Assembly (NCBI RefSeq): GCF_003609835.1
Contig: NZ_AP017898.1
Span: 1,240,001 to 1,304,000, forward strand
Source: Sphingopyxis sp. FD7
GTDB lineage: Bacteria > Pseudomonadota > Alphaproteobacteria > Sphingomonadales > Sphingomonadaceae
DNA: 64,000 bases
Reading direction: 5' to 3'
The notes under the pieces were generated by a model, which did not search any database, was not told where the DNA came from, and saw only the letters and a program-made list of their open reading frames with translations. Numbering within the stretch: position 1 is the stretch's first letter; every line of letters begins with the position of its first letter. Shown piece by piece: positions 32,468 to 41,639 of the stretch. Made by a program: the position numbers and the translations under genes.

Positions 32468-34257
32468 TCAGGCATTTCTACGATCTGTTCGCGGCGACGC
32501 CGCGCACCGTCACCCTGTTCAGCCAGGGGATCAACCAGTCGACGAGCGGAACCGACCAGGTCAATGCGATCCTCAACCTCCATCTTGCGACAGGCCGGAT
32601 CGGCAAGCCGGGCGCCGCCCCCTTTTCGATCACCGGCCAGCCCAATGCGATGGGCGGGCGCGAGGTCGGCGGGCTTGCCTCGACGCTCGCCGCGCACATG
32701 GATTTCGCGCCCGAAAACCGCGCACGCGTCCGGCGCTTCTGGGCCGCGCCGACGATAGCCGAAAAGCCGGGCCTGAAAGCCGTCGACATGTTCCGCGCGA
32801 TCGGCGAAGGCCGCATCAAGGCGCTGTGGGTGATGGCGACCAACCCGGCGGTGTCGATGCCCGACGCGAACCGGGTGCGCGAAGCGCTGGCCGCCTGCCC
32901 CTTCGTCGTCGTCAGCGACGTCATCGAAAAAACCGATACCGGCGCCTTCGCGCATGTCCGCCTGCCCGCCGCCGCCTGGGGCGAAAAGGACGGCACGGTC
33001 ACCAATTCGGACCGGACGATCAGCCGCCAGCGCGCGCTCTTTCCGCTCCCCGGCGAAGCGATGCCCGACTGGTGGATCATCAAGGAGGTCGCGCGGCGAA
33101 TGGGATGGAAAAACGCCTTCGCCTTTGACCGCCCCGCCGACATCTGGCGTGAGCATTGCCGCCTCTCGAGTTACGACAATGATGGCGCGCGCCTCTTCGC
33201 GTTGCCCGGCGCCGCGCTCGGCGGTAACGCCGCCTATGACGCAATGGAGCCTTTTCGCTGGGGCGGCGACCATGTCTTTGCCGACGGCCGTTTCTCGACC
33301 GATGACGGCCGCGCGCGCCTTGTTCCCGTTACGCAAAAGCCCCTTCCCGAACCGCTCGCCCGATGGCCGCTGACGCTCAACACGGGCCGCTATCGCGACC
33401 AGTGGCATACGATGACGCGCACCGGCCTTGCCCCGAAGCTGGCGCGCCACCGCGCGGAGCCGCTCGTCGAGGTTCATCCCGACGACGGCATGGGTCTGGG
33501 CCTCGCCGACGGGGGGCTTGCACGCGTCGAAACCCCGCAAGGCGAGAGTCTGTACCGCGTCGCTTTCCATAGCGGCCAACGCGTCGGCGAACTGTTCGTG
33601 CCGATCCACTGGACCGACCGCACATCGAACGGCGGGCGCACCGGCCTTCTCCCCCGCCCGCTCGTCGATCCGGTGTCGGGCCAGCCGGGCTTCAAGCGCA
33701 CGCCGGCGTCGATCGCCCCGGTCAACCCCCGGTGGCGCGGATTCCTGATCCTTGCCCGCGATCTGCCGGAGGCGCCACGCTGCCTGTGGGCGACGCGCAT
33801 CGCCGTGCCGTCGGGGGTGCTGTGGGAAGTCGCCGGCAACGGCGATCTCAAAAGAATCGAGGCGCTGCTTCCGAAGGGCGAGCGCATCGAGGCGCAGGAC
33901 GCCGGACGGGGCACGAAACGCATCGCGGTGATCGCGAACGGTCGCCTCGCGGGCGCGCTCTTCGTGACGGAAAAGGGCGAGTTGCCCGGACGCGACTGGC
34001 TCATCGCCCAGCTCGTCGCCGCCGACGTCGCGCCGACGCTGCTAGCGGGACGCGCACCCGGAACGCAGGCCGACAACGGGCCGATCATCTGCGTCTGCTT
34101 CGGCATTGGAATGAAAAGCATCATCGCCGCCATCCGCGACCAGAAGCTCGCCGACCTCGCGGCCATCGGCGGCGCGCTCGGCGCAGGCACCAACTGCGGT
34201 TCGTGCCGCCCCGCTCTCGCACGAATCCTGACCGAGGAGAAAAGCAATGCAGCCTGA
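32468..34257 (+). pseudogene. Assimilatory nitrate reductase, 3' part
   Basis: About 595 codons. The frame resumes as RHFYDLFAATPRTVTLFSQG, then INQSTSGTDQVNAILNLHLAT, GAAPFSITGQPNAMGGREVG and WVMATNPAVSMPD of the molybdopterin domain, the molydopterin-dinucleotide-binding domain (LTLNTGRYRDQWHTMTRTG) and a C-terminal BFD-type [2Fe-2S] domain (ICVCFGIGMKSI, TNCGSCRPALA) as in NasA-type reductases. No stop codon is seen, so the IS is the only lesion. The polypeptide would lack the cluster-binding N-terminus and be inactive. Its stop overlaps cobA. Confidence 0.93.
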
Positions 34258-35023
34258 CGATTTTCCGGCCGGATCGGTGTGGCTCGTCGGCGCCGGTCCC
34301 GGCGACCCCGAACTGCTCACGATGAAGGCGGTGCGGCTGATCGAGCGCGCCGATATTGTCTTTTATGATGCCTTGGTCGGCATGGGCATTCTGGCCTTGA
34401 TTCCTGATCGTGCCGAGCGTGCCAGCGTCGGCAAGCGGTCGGGTCGACACTCAAAGGATCAGGGCACGATCGACGCCCTGCTGGTGAGCGCTGCGCGCGC
34501 GGGCAAGCGCGTGGTCCGACTGAAGGGTGGCGATCCGATGTTCTTCGGTCGCGCGACCGAGGAAATCGCCGCGATCGAACGGGCCGGCTTGCGGGTGCGC
34601 GTCTGCCCCGGAATCACGACAGCCAGCGCCGTTGCGGCGTCGGCCGGCATGTCGCTCTCGCTGCGCGGCGTCGCGCGTGACATCCGCTTCGTCACGGCAC
34701 ACAGCCGCCGCGGCGCTGCGCTCGATCTCGACTGGGACTCTTTGGCGCGGGATGGGTCGACGCTTGCTTTCTACATGGGTCGCGAAGCGGCGGGGGCCAT
34801 TGCCAAGGGTTTGATGGCGGCCGGAATGCGGGGCGACATGCCGGTGCTTATCGCCTGCAACGCGAGCCTGCCCGACGAACAGCGACTGGCGACGCGGCTC
34901 GACCTGCTCGGCCTTGCGACGCAATCGCTCGCGGGCTCGGCGCCGACCCTCATTCTGGTAGGCGCCGCGGTAGCGCTTGCCGAGCGGGCGTGCTCGGGAC
35001 AGATCACCGCCCACGCGGGCTGA
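34247..35023 (+). CDS. cobA: Uroporphyrinogen-III C-methyltransferase
   Basis: 258 residues, SAM-dependent methyltransferase making precorrin-2 for sirohaem. It has VGAGPGDPELLTMKAVRLI, VVRLKGGDPMFFGRATEE and VCPGITTASAVAASAG. No CysG-type dehydrogenase/ferrochelatase domain is attached. Overlap of 11 bases with the nitrate reductase ties it to the operon, where sirohaem is needed by NirB. The IS5 insertion upstream may reduce its expression by polarity. Confidence 0.93.
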   Translation: MQPDDFPAGSVWLVGAGPGDPELLTMKAVRLIERADIVFYDALVGMGILALIPDRAERASVGKRSGRHSKDQGTIDALLVSAARAGKRVVRLKGGDPMFFGRATEEIAAIERAGLRVRVCPGITTASAVAASAGMSLSLRGVARDIRFVTAHSRRGAALDLDWDSLARDGSTLAFYMGREAAGAIAKGLMAAGMRGDMPVLIACNASLPDEQRLATRLDLLGLATQSLAGSAPTLILVGAAVALAERACSGQITAHAG

Positions 35024-35185
35024 GCAGCGCGTCATTTCTCCGCCAAATTGCTTGAGATGGCGGGCCGTTGCGCTATGTCGGGCGCGGCGCTGTCATCAGC
35101 ACCCGGTTGCGGTCCGGATCGCGGCGCCTTCCCTATGGCCGCCTGGCGCTGGCGCGCCTGTTCCAGCAGAAGCGATGCGATACCC

Positions 35186-35959
35186 ATGACAAACACTGCG
35201 TCCCCGGCCCCCATCGACCGGCTCCTCGCCATCATGCGGCAACTTCGCAACCCCGACGGCGGCTGCGAATGGGATCTGGCGCAAAGCTTTGCGACGATCG
35301 CGCCCTATACGATCGAAGAGGCCTATGAGGTTGCCGACGCCATTGTCGGCGGCGATCCCGCGGCGATCTGCGACGAGCTGGGCGATCTGCTGCTTCAGGT
35401 GGTTTTTCACGCCCAGATTGCGGCCGATGACGGCTTGTTCGATTTCGACGATGTCGCCAATGCGATCAGCGACAAGATGGAGCGGCGCCATCCGCACATC
35501 TTCGGCGGTGCCGCGACCGGCGATGTGCGGCGGCAATGGGAGGCGATCAAGGCCGATGAACGGTCCGAAAACGGCCCTCAAGGCGCGCTGGCGGGCATCG
35601 CGCTTTCCCTGCCCGCGCTGCTGCGCGCCCAGAAGCTTCAGGGCCGGGCCGCGCGCGTCGGTTTCGATTGGCCCGACAGCAATGGTCCGCGCGACAAGAT
35701 CGCCGAGGAGCTAGCCGAGGTCGCCGAGGCGAAAGATCCCGCCGCGCGCCACGAAGAGATCGGCGACCTGTTATTCGCCGTCGTCAACTACGCCCGCAAG
35801 CTGGGCGTCGACGCCGAAAGCGCGCTCCGCGACGCCAATCGGAAATTCGCGCGCCGTTTTGCCGCGATGGAAGACCGCGCAGGCGGCACTCTGACCGGCC
35901 TGTCGCTCGACGCGCAAGAAGCGCATTGGCAGGCGGTCAAGGCGTCGGAGGCTCGGTAG
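35186..35959 (+). CDS. mazG: Nucleoside triphosphate pyrophosphohydrolase MazG
   Basis: 257 residues with two MazG repeats: the first has CEWDLAQSFATIAPYTIEEAYEV and ELGDLLLQVVFHAQIA, the second EEIGDLLFAVVNYARKLGVD; both keep the EExxE-12-ExxD metal sites at least in part. It hydrolyses non-canonical NTPs. Start chosen at MTNTASPAPIDRLLAIMRQ, where family similarity begins. Its 3' end overlaps hflX by 23 bases tail to tail. Confidence 0.93.
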   Translation: MTNTASPAPIDRLLAIMRQLRNPDGGCEWDLAQSFATIAPYTIEEAYEVADAIVGGDPAAICDELGDLLLQVVFHAQIAADDGLFDFDDVANAISDKMERRHPHIFGGAATGDVRRQWEAIKADERSENGPQGALAGIALSLPALLRAQKLQGRAARVGFDWPDSNGPRDKIAEELAEVAEAKDPAARHEEIGDLLFAVVNYARKLGVDAESALRDANRKFARRFAAMEDRAGGTLTGLSLDAQEAHWQAVKASEAR

Positions 35960-37235
35960 GCGGCCATAGCCGGTCAAAACGGGCGCGGTCGGCCGGATCG
36001 AGCCGGACCGTCAGCACATGCCCCTCTCCCCTGGGTTCATCGGCAACCACTTCGCCGCGCGCGTGCAGCCATGCCATCGCGTCGCCCTGTTCATAGCCGA
36101 GGTAGATTTGCTGAACCTGGTGCCGTGCGGTCAATTGCGACGCCATAAGCAAGCGCGCGGCGTCAACCCCCTCGCCCGTCACCGCCGATATGATCGCTAC
36201 GTCGCTGCGCCGCGCGGCCATCGCTTCCATAGAGGCGCGGCGATCGGCGTCGGCCGTGTCGATCTTGTTCCATATCTCGATTTGCGGAATGGCGCTGGCA
36301 GCCCCGTCGCTCTCCTCGTCTTGCGGCCCATTGACGCCCAGCGAGTCCAGAATCGCGCGCACATCGTCGTACTGCGCCTCGGTGTCGGGATGCACGATGT
36401 CGCGGACATGGACGATCAGGTCAGCGGTCGTGACCTCCTCCAGCGTCGCGCGGAACGCCGCGACCAGCTCGGTCGGCAGGTCCGACACAAAGCCGACCGT
36501 GTCGGACAGGATCGCCTTGTCGATACCGGGCAGGCGGATTTCGCGCATCGTGGGGTCGAGCGTCGCGAAAAGCATATCTTCCGCCATGACGTCACTTCCC
36601 GTCAAGCGGTTGAAGAAAGTCGATTTTCCGGCATTGGTATAGCCAACGAGCGCGATCACCGGCCATGGCGCGCGCTGACGCTTGGAACGCTGGAGCTGGC
36701 GTGTGCGGCGCGCGTCCTCCAGGCTGCGACGAATACGCGCCATCCGTCCCCGGATCATCCGGCGGTCGGCCTCGATCTGCGTTTCGCCGGGGCCGCCCAG
36801 AAAGCCGAAGCCGCCGCGCTGCCGCTCGAGGTGCGTCCAGCTACGCACGAGCCGTCCCGCCTGATAGTCGAGATGCGCGAGCTCGACCTGCAACCGTCCT
36901 TCGGCCGTCGCCGCACGCTCGCCAAAGATTTCCAGGATCAGGCCCGTGCGGTCGATCACCTTGGTGCCGAAGGCGGTTTCAAGGTTGCGTTGCTGGATCG
37001 CCGTCAGGGCGGCATCGACCACAACCAGTTGAATGCCTTTTGCCGCGATGTCGGGCTCGATCGCTTCGATCTGGCCGACGCCGAGCAGCGTCGCGGCGCG
37101 CGTCTGGCGCAACCGCAGCATATGGACCGCCACGACGTCGAGCCCGATCGCCAGCGCAAGGCCCTTCGCCTCCTCGGCGCGCGCGTCGAGGTCGCGGGCA
37201 AGGCGCTGGCTATGCCATTCGGGCACGATAATCAT
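35937..37235 (-). CDS. hflX: Ribosome-associated GTPase HflX
   Basis: 432 residues. The N-terminal HflX domain has LLGVGQIEAI and VVVDAALTAIQQRNLE; a glycine-rich linker GGFGFLGGPGETQIEADRRMI follows; the G domain shows GYTNAGKSTFFNRLTG (G1), DTVGFVSDLPTELV (G3) and IWNKID (G4). The ATG used here begins MIIVPEWHSQ. The frame is open about 20 codons further upstream (EDEFTRGAAA) towards hfq, as in relatives that start earlier, but only a CTG is available there, so a non-ATG start is possible. Confidence 0.92.
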   Translation of the reverse strand: MIIVPEWHSQRLARDLDARAEEAKGLALAIGLDVVAVHMLRLRQTRAATLLGVGQIEAIEPDIAAKGIQLVVVDAALTAIQQRNLETAFGTKVIDRTGLILEIFGERAATAEGRLQVELAHLDYQAGRLVRSWTHLERQRGGFGFLGGPGETQIEADRRMIRGRMARIRRSLEDARRTRQLQRSKRQRAPWPVIALVGYTNAGKSTFFNRLTGSDVMAEDMLFATLDPTMREIRLPGIDKAILSDTVGFVSDLPTELVAAFRATLEEVTTADLIVHVRDIVHPDTEAQYDDVRAILDSLGVNGPQDEESDGAASAIPQIEIWNKIDTADADRRASMEAMAARRSDVAIISAVTGEGVDAARLLMASQLTARHQVQQIYLGYEQGDAMAWLHARGEVVADEPRGEGHVLTVRLDPADRARFDRLWPPTEPPTP

Positions 37236-37285
37236 CGCGGCGGCGCCGCGCGTAAACTCGTCTTCGCTATTGGCTATCGGGTCGA

Positions 37286-37780
37286 TCAGCTGTCGTCCGC
37301 TTCGTCATCATTATCGGTCAGGTTGATCGGACCGTTCGGCTGGACCGTCGAAATCGCGTGCTTGTAAACGAGCTGCACCTGCCGTTCGCGCTCGAGCAAC
37401 ATGCAGAACAGATCGAACGCAACGATATCCCCCTGCAACATCACGCCGTTGACGAGGAACATTGTCACCGATTCGTCCGATCGGCGAACCGCGTTGAGGA
37501 ACACGTCCTGCAACGCCTTGCCCTTGCTGGGCGGCGCATCGCGCAGACTGCCGCCGAGCAGCGACAGGTCGAAATCATGCGAAGGCATCACGGTCGAAAT
37601 CGCATGTTTGTACACCAGCTGCGACTGGCCGTCGCGGCGGAGCAGCAGCGAGAAATTGTCGAACCAGGTGATGATGCCCTGAAGCTTGACGCCCTTCACC
37701 AGAAACATCGTGACGGGGGTTTTGCTCTTGCGGAGAGCGTTGAGGAAAATATCCTGAAGATTCTGATTTTTATCGGACAC
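37286..37780 (-). CDS. hfq: RNA chaperone Hfq with two tandem Sm domains
   Basis: 164 residues from a GTG with AGGAGG five bases upstream. The first Sm-like domain ([20 protein letters not shown] through [10 protein letters not shown], residues 5-68) and the second ([20 protein letters not shown] through [10 protein letters not shown], about 86-149) are each a full Hfq unit with Sm1 and the Sm2 YKHAI motif. Standard Hfq has one unit of 70-100 residues forming hexamers; this protein could form a trimer of dimers. Distal-face and proximal-face residues differ between halves. The order hfq-hflX is the usual one. Confidence 0.93.
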   Translation of the reverse strand: MSDKNQNLQDIFLNALRKSKTPVTMFLVKGVKLQGIITWFDNFSLLLRRDGQSQLVYKHAISTVMPSHDFDLSLLGGSLRDAPPSKGKALQDVFLNAVRRSDESVTMFLVNGVMLQGDIVAFDLFCMLLERERQVQLVYKHAISTVQPNGPINLTDNDDEADDS

Positions 37781-37890
37781 ATTTGCCTCCTGTTCTTGGC
37801 GGTGAAACCGCGGGTACGGCGCCGGTTTTCCGGCATTCAAGACCTTCTTCTTGCTCGCAATATGCGGCAAAGCGTCCGCATCGTCCAGCG

Positions 37891-39276
37891 CTAAGCCGGG
37901 CTTTCATTGTCTGAACTTTCGGTAAGCCCCAAAAGTTTCAGTTTGCGGTGCAGCGCCGAACGCTCCATCCCGATGAAGCTCGCGGTGCGCGAGATGTTGC
38001 CCGAAAAGCGGTTGATCTGAATCCGCAGATATTCGCGCTCGAAATTTTCGCGCGCTTCCTTGAGCGGAATGGCGGTGATCGACTCCGAATTGGGCAGAAT
38101 GTCCGTTCCGCCGCGAACCAGTTCGGCGGGCAGCATGTCGGCGTCGATGCGCGCCAGCCGGTCGCTCGGCGCCAATATCATCACCCGTTCCACTACATTG
38201 CGCAGCTCGCGTACATTGCCGGGCCAGTCATGCGCCTGCAACGCGGCCATCGCCTCGGCGCTGATCTCGGGCGGCGGCACGCGGCGGTCGGCGGCATAGC
38301 GTCGCACGAAATGATCGCACAGGCTGGCGATGTCGTCGCGCCGTTCGCGCAGCGACGGGATATGCACCGGCACGACGTTGAGCCGATAATAAAGATCCTC
38401 GCGAAAGCGTCCCTCGGCGATCTCGACGGTCAGGTCGCGCGCCGAGCCCGAAATGATCCGCACATCGACGCGGATCATCGTCCGCCCGCCGACCCGCGTG
38501 AAGCTCTGGTCGGTCAGCACGCGCAGTATCTTTCCCTGCGTCGTGAGCGGCATGTCGGCAACCTCGTCGAGAAACAATGTGCCGCCGTGCGCCTGCTCGA
38601 GCAGGCCGACGCGGATCGAGCCGTCGTCGGCCTCGGCGCCGAAAAGCTCCAGCTCGACCGTCTCCGGGTCCATGCGCGCCGACGAAATCACCCGGAAGGG
38701 TGCATTGTGGCGCCCGCTCCAACCGTGAAGGACGCGCGCGGCGACTTCCTTGCCGACGCCGGGCGCGCCGGTGATGAGGACGCGGCTTCCCGTTCCGGCG
38801 ACGCGCTTCAGCGTTGCGCGGACATTATTGATCGCGGCGCTGTTGCCGGTCAGCTCCTCCGCCGGTCCGGCCTTTTCACGGAGCTGCTCATATTCGAACT
38901 TCAACCGCTCATTTTCGGTAGCGCGCGCGACGAGGTGGAGCAGGCGCGAGGCTTCAAACGGCTTTTCGATGAAATCGAACGCGCCGCGGCGGATCGCGGC
39001 GACCGCGGTGTCGAGCCCGCCGTGCCCCGAAATCACGATGATCGGCAGCGTCGGGTCGAACGCCTTGATCGCTTCGACCAGCCCGAGCCCGTCGAGGCGC
39101 GAACCCTGAAGCCAGACGTCGATCAGCGCCAGCGAGGGGCGCCGCTGGCGGATGGCTTCCAGCGCCGAGTCGCTGTCGGCGGCGGTGCGCGCCTCATAAC
39201 CTTCATCCTCCATGACCCCGGCCACGAGGTCGCAGATGTCGCGTTCGTCGTCGACGATCAGAATATCAAGCGCCAT
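37891..39276 (-). CDS. ntrX: NtrX response regulator
   Basis: 461 residues. Receiver domain ([20 protein letters not shown], phosphorylated Asp in [18 protein letters not shown]), AAA+ domain with [16 protein letters not shown] and [19 protein letters not shown], and a Fis-type HTH ([20 protein letters not shown]). Between [11 protein letters not shown] and the Walker B region the sigma54-contact loop GAFTGA is missing, as is common for alphaproteobacterial NtrX, so it probably acts without sigma54. Overlaps ntrY by 11 bases. Confidence 0.94.
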   Translation of the reverse strand: MALDILIVDDERDICDLVAGVMEDEGYEARTAADSDSALEAIRQRRPSLALIDVWLQGSRLDGLGLVEAIKAFDPTLPIIVISGHGGLDTAVAAIRRGAFDFIEKPFEASRLLHLVARATENERLKFEYEQLREKAGPAEELTGNSAAINNVRATLKRVAGTGSRVLITGAPGVGKEVAARVLHGWSGRHNAPFRVISSARMDPETVELELFGAEADDGSIRVGLLEQAHGGTLFLDEVADMPLTTQGKILRVLTDQSFTRVGGRTMIRVDVRIISGSARDLTVEIAEGRFREDLYYRLNVVPVHIPSLRERRDDIASLCDHFVRRYAADRRVPPPEISAEAMAALQAHDWPGNVRELRNVVERVMILAPSDRLARIDADMLPAELVRGGTDILPNSESITAIPLKEARENFEREYLRIQINRFSGNISRTASFIGMERSALHRKLKLLGLTESSDNESPA

Positions 39277-41587
39277 GGTCTTCTTTATCCTGTCGGTTGC
39301 GGATGCGTCCCGGAACGGTCTCACGCCGACCAAGCATATTTTCGTCGCCCTGCCCCGCCAGCGGCCGCAGCCGGTCGGGATGCAGCGTCAGGGTGACGCG
39401 CGTGCCTTGTCCCATTGGATTGTCCGAAAACTCCAGTTCGCCATAATGTTGTTCGACGATCTTCTTGACGATCGCGAGGCCGAGCCCGGTCCCGCCCTGC
39501 CGCGTCGTCATATAGGGCTCGGCGATCGCCTCGCGCGCTTCGGGCAACCCGATGCCGTCGTCGGTGATGCGGATGACGACCGCGTCGTGCGCGCCGGTTT
39601 CCAGTTCGACCCCAATGGTTCCGGCCGCGACTTCGTCGGAATCTTTACGCTTTTCTTCAATTGCTTCGACGGCATTTTTGACAATGTTCGTTATCGCTTG
39701 CGACAGCAGGCGGCGGTCGCACACCAGCGGGTCGATCTCGGCGGGCGTCTTGACCGTAAAGGCAATGTCGGGTTTCGCCACCTCGAACAGAAACACCGCC
39801 TGGCGCAGAATGTCGCGCACATCCTCAACCCCGAAGGTCGGCTTGGGCATCCGTGCGAAGCTGGAAAACTCGTCGACCATGCGGCGCATGTCGTGAACCT
39901 GGCGGATCACCGTGTCGGTGAGCTTGCGAAAGGTCGGCGCATCGGCCTCGACACGGTCGCCGAAGCGGCGCTGCAATCGCTCGGCGGCGAGCTGGATGGG
40001 GGTGAGCGGGTTCTTGATCTCGTGCGCGATGCGGCGCGCAACGTCCGACCAGGCGGCGCGGCGCTGGTCGAGCAATTGCTGCGTAATATCCTCGAAACTG
40101 AGGACAAAACCGTCACCTTGCGCCACCGCCTTGGCCGCGAGCGTCGCCGGTTCGCTATCCTTGCGCGCCAGCTGGACGATCGCCTCGCGCTCTTTCCCGG
40201 TCAGCAGTTGCGACAATTCGGGCGCGACGTCGTCCAGCAGAAGTCCCGTGAGCTCGTCGGCCGGACGGTCGATCAGCCTTTCCGCCGCGGCGTTGGCAAG
40301 CAGGATTCGGCGGTCGGCATCGACCGACACAACCGCCGACGATACGCCGCTCAGCACCGCCTCGATAAAGCTGCGCCGCGTTTCGAGTTGCTCATTGGCG
40401 TGAACGAGCGCGCGCGTCTGCCCTTCCAGTTGCTCGGTCATGCGGTTGAAGGCGCGTGTCAGGACCGAGATTTCATCGTCGCGCGCGGGCGGGGTCACGC
40501 GAACCGACAGATCGCCGCCCGCGGCGGTGCGCGTCGCGCCGATCAGCGTTCCCAGCGGCCGCACGATGCGGTCGGCGACGACGATCGCGGCGATCACCGC
40601 GAGCGCGAGCAGCAGCAGCGACCCCAGATAGAGGGCGCCGTTGAACTGCAGCTGAAGCATCTGCGAGCGATCGAAGAGCTGGTTGTAATCGGCGAGCACT
40701 GCGCTCGCTCGCGCCGATTGCTGAAAGCCGGGCACATTCGTATCGCGCGACGCATAGACATAGGCGCGATCGGTACCGGGAAGCCGCGCCGCCGCCTCGA
40801 TCCGGTTGGCCTGGCGCACCACCACGACATCTTCGCCCGCATCGAGACGCGCGATCATCGTTGAACTCAGCCGGTTTTCTGCGGTCCGGTCGTCTGGATT
40901 GATTGCCGTTGCCGTTCGTGCGAGGCCGTCACGTCCGATCTCGATAATCGCCGATTCGTTGAGGCTGCGGACAACCACCTGCTGCAGATAATAGTCGTTG
41001 AAGCCCGGTGCATCGATCGGATACTGCCGAAGTCGCGTGCCCAGGTCGGTAGCCATGGCGAACGTGTTTGCGCCAACCTGGCGCTGATTTTCCTGATAAT
41101 AGCCCTCAGCGAGATTCGCCGCATTCTCGAACATCCCGCGCGACCGGTCCGAAAACCAGAAATCAACGCCGAACTGGAAGAGCAGCGACGCGAAGATAAC
41201 GACGAGCAGGGTCGGAACTGCCGCGATCAGGGAGAAAAGCGCCACGAGCCGGACGTGCAGGCGCCCATTGCCGCCCGCCATCGACCGCACCGCGCGGGCG
41301 CGCGCGACGCGGCTGCCGATCAGCACGATCAGCGCCATCGCCGGAACCAGATTGGCGACCATGATCGCGGCGACGAGCGCGGGCGTCAGCAGCCGTTCGC
41401 TTTGCGCATCGCCGGTCACGAAAATATAGGTGGCAATCGCAATGCTCACCATCGCGGCAAGCGCATAATATTCGGGGACGCCGAAACGCCAGATACCCGC
41501 GCGCACGTCCTGGCCGTCCGAATCCATGTCGAAAGTCGGGGCAGCGGCCAACGTCATTGTTGCTGCAATACGACATTCCTGTTGCAT
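39266..41587 (-). CDS. ntrY: NtrY sensor histidine kinase
   Basis: About 773 residues. Several membrane helices at the N-terminus (YYALAAMVSIAIATYIFVTG, LVAAIMVANLVPAMALIVLI), a large periplasmic loop, a further helix (SLLLLALAVIAAIVVADRIV), HAMP (RPLGTLIGATRTAAGGDL), PAS (RRSFIEAVLSGVSSAVVSVD), and kinase core with [17 protein letters not shown] (H box), NIVKNAVEAIEE (N box) and GTGLGLAIVKKI (G box). Start is uncertain: 41587 or the ATG at 41557. Partner of NtrX. Confidence 0.93.
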   Translation of the reverse strand: MQQECRIAATMTLAAAPTFDMDSDGQDVRAGIWRFGVPEYYALAAMVSIAIATYIFVTGDAQSERLLTPALVAAIMVANLVPAMALIVLIGSRVARARAVRSMAGGNGRLHVRLVALFSLIAAVPTLLVVIFASLLFQFGVDFWFSDRSRGMFENAANLAEGYYQENQRQVGANTFAMATDLGTRLRQYPIDAPGFNDYYLQQVVVRSLNESAIIEIGRDGLARTATAINPDDRTAENRLSSTMIARLDAGEDVVVVRQANRIEAAARLPGTDRAYVYASRDTNVPGFQQSARASAVLADYNQLFDRSQMLQLQFNGALYLGSLLLLALAVIAAIVVADRIVRPLGTLIGATRTAAGGDLSVRVTPPARDDEISVLTRAFNRMTEQLEGQTRALVHANEQLETRRSFIEAVLSGVSSAVVSVDADRRILLANAAAERLIDRPADELTGLLLDDVAPELSQLLTGKEREAIVQLARKDSEPATLAAKAVAQGDGFVLSFEDITQQLLDQRRAAWSDVARRIAHEIKNPLTPIQLAAERLQRRFGDRVEADAPTFRKLTDTVIRQVHDMRRMVDEFSSFARMPKPTFGVEDVRDILRQAVFLFEVAKPDIAFTVKTPAEIDPLVCDRRLLSQAITNIVKNAVEAIEEKRKDSDEVAAGTIGVELETGAHDAVVIRITDDGIGLPEAREAIAEPYMTTRQGGTGLGLAIVKKIVEQHYGELEFSDNPMGQGTRVTLTLHPDRLRPLAGQGDENMLGRRETVPGRIRNRQDKEDHGA

Positions 41588-41639
41588 AGAGAACACACAA
41601 TCGCGCCGCCGATGCCATTTGACGCGGGCCTGGCGGCGC

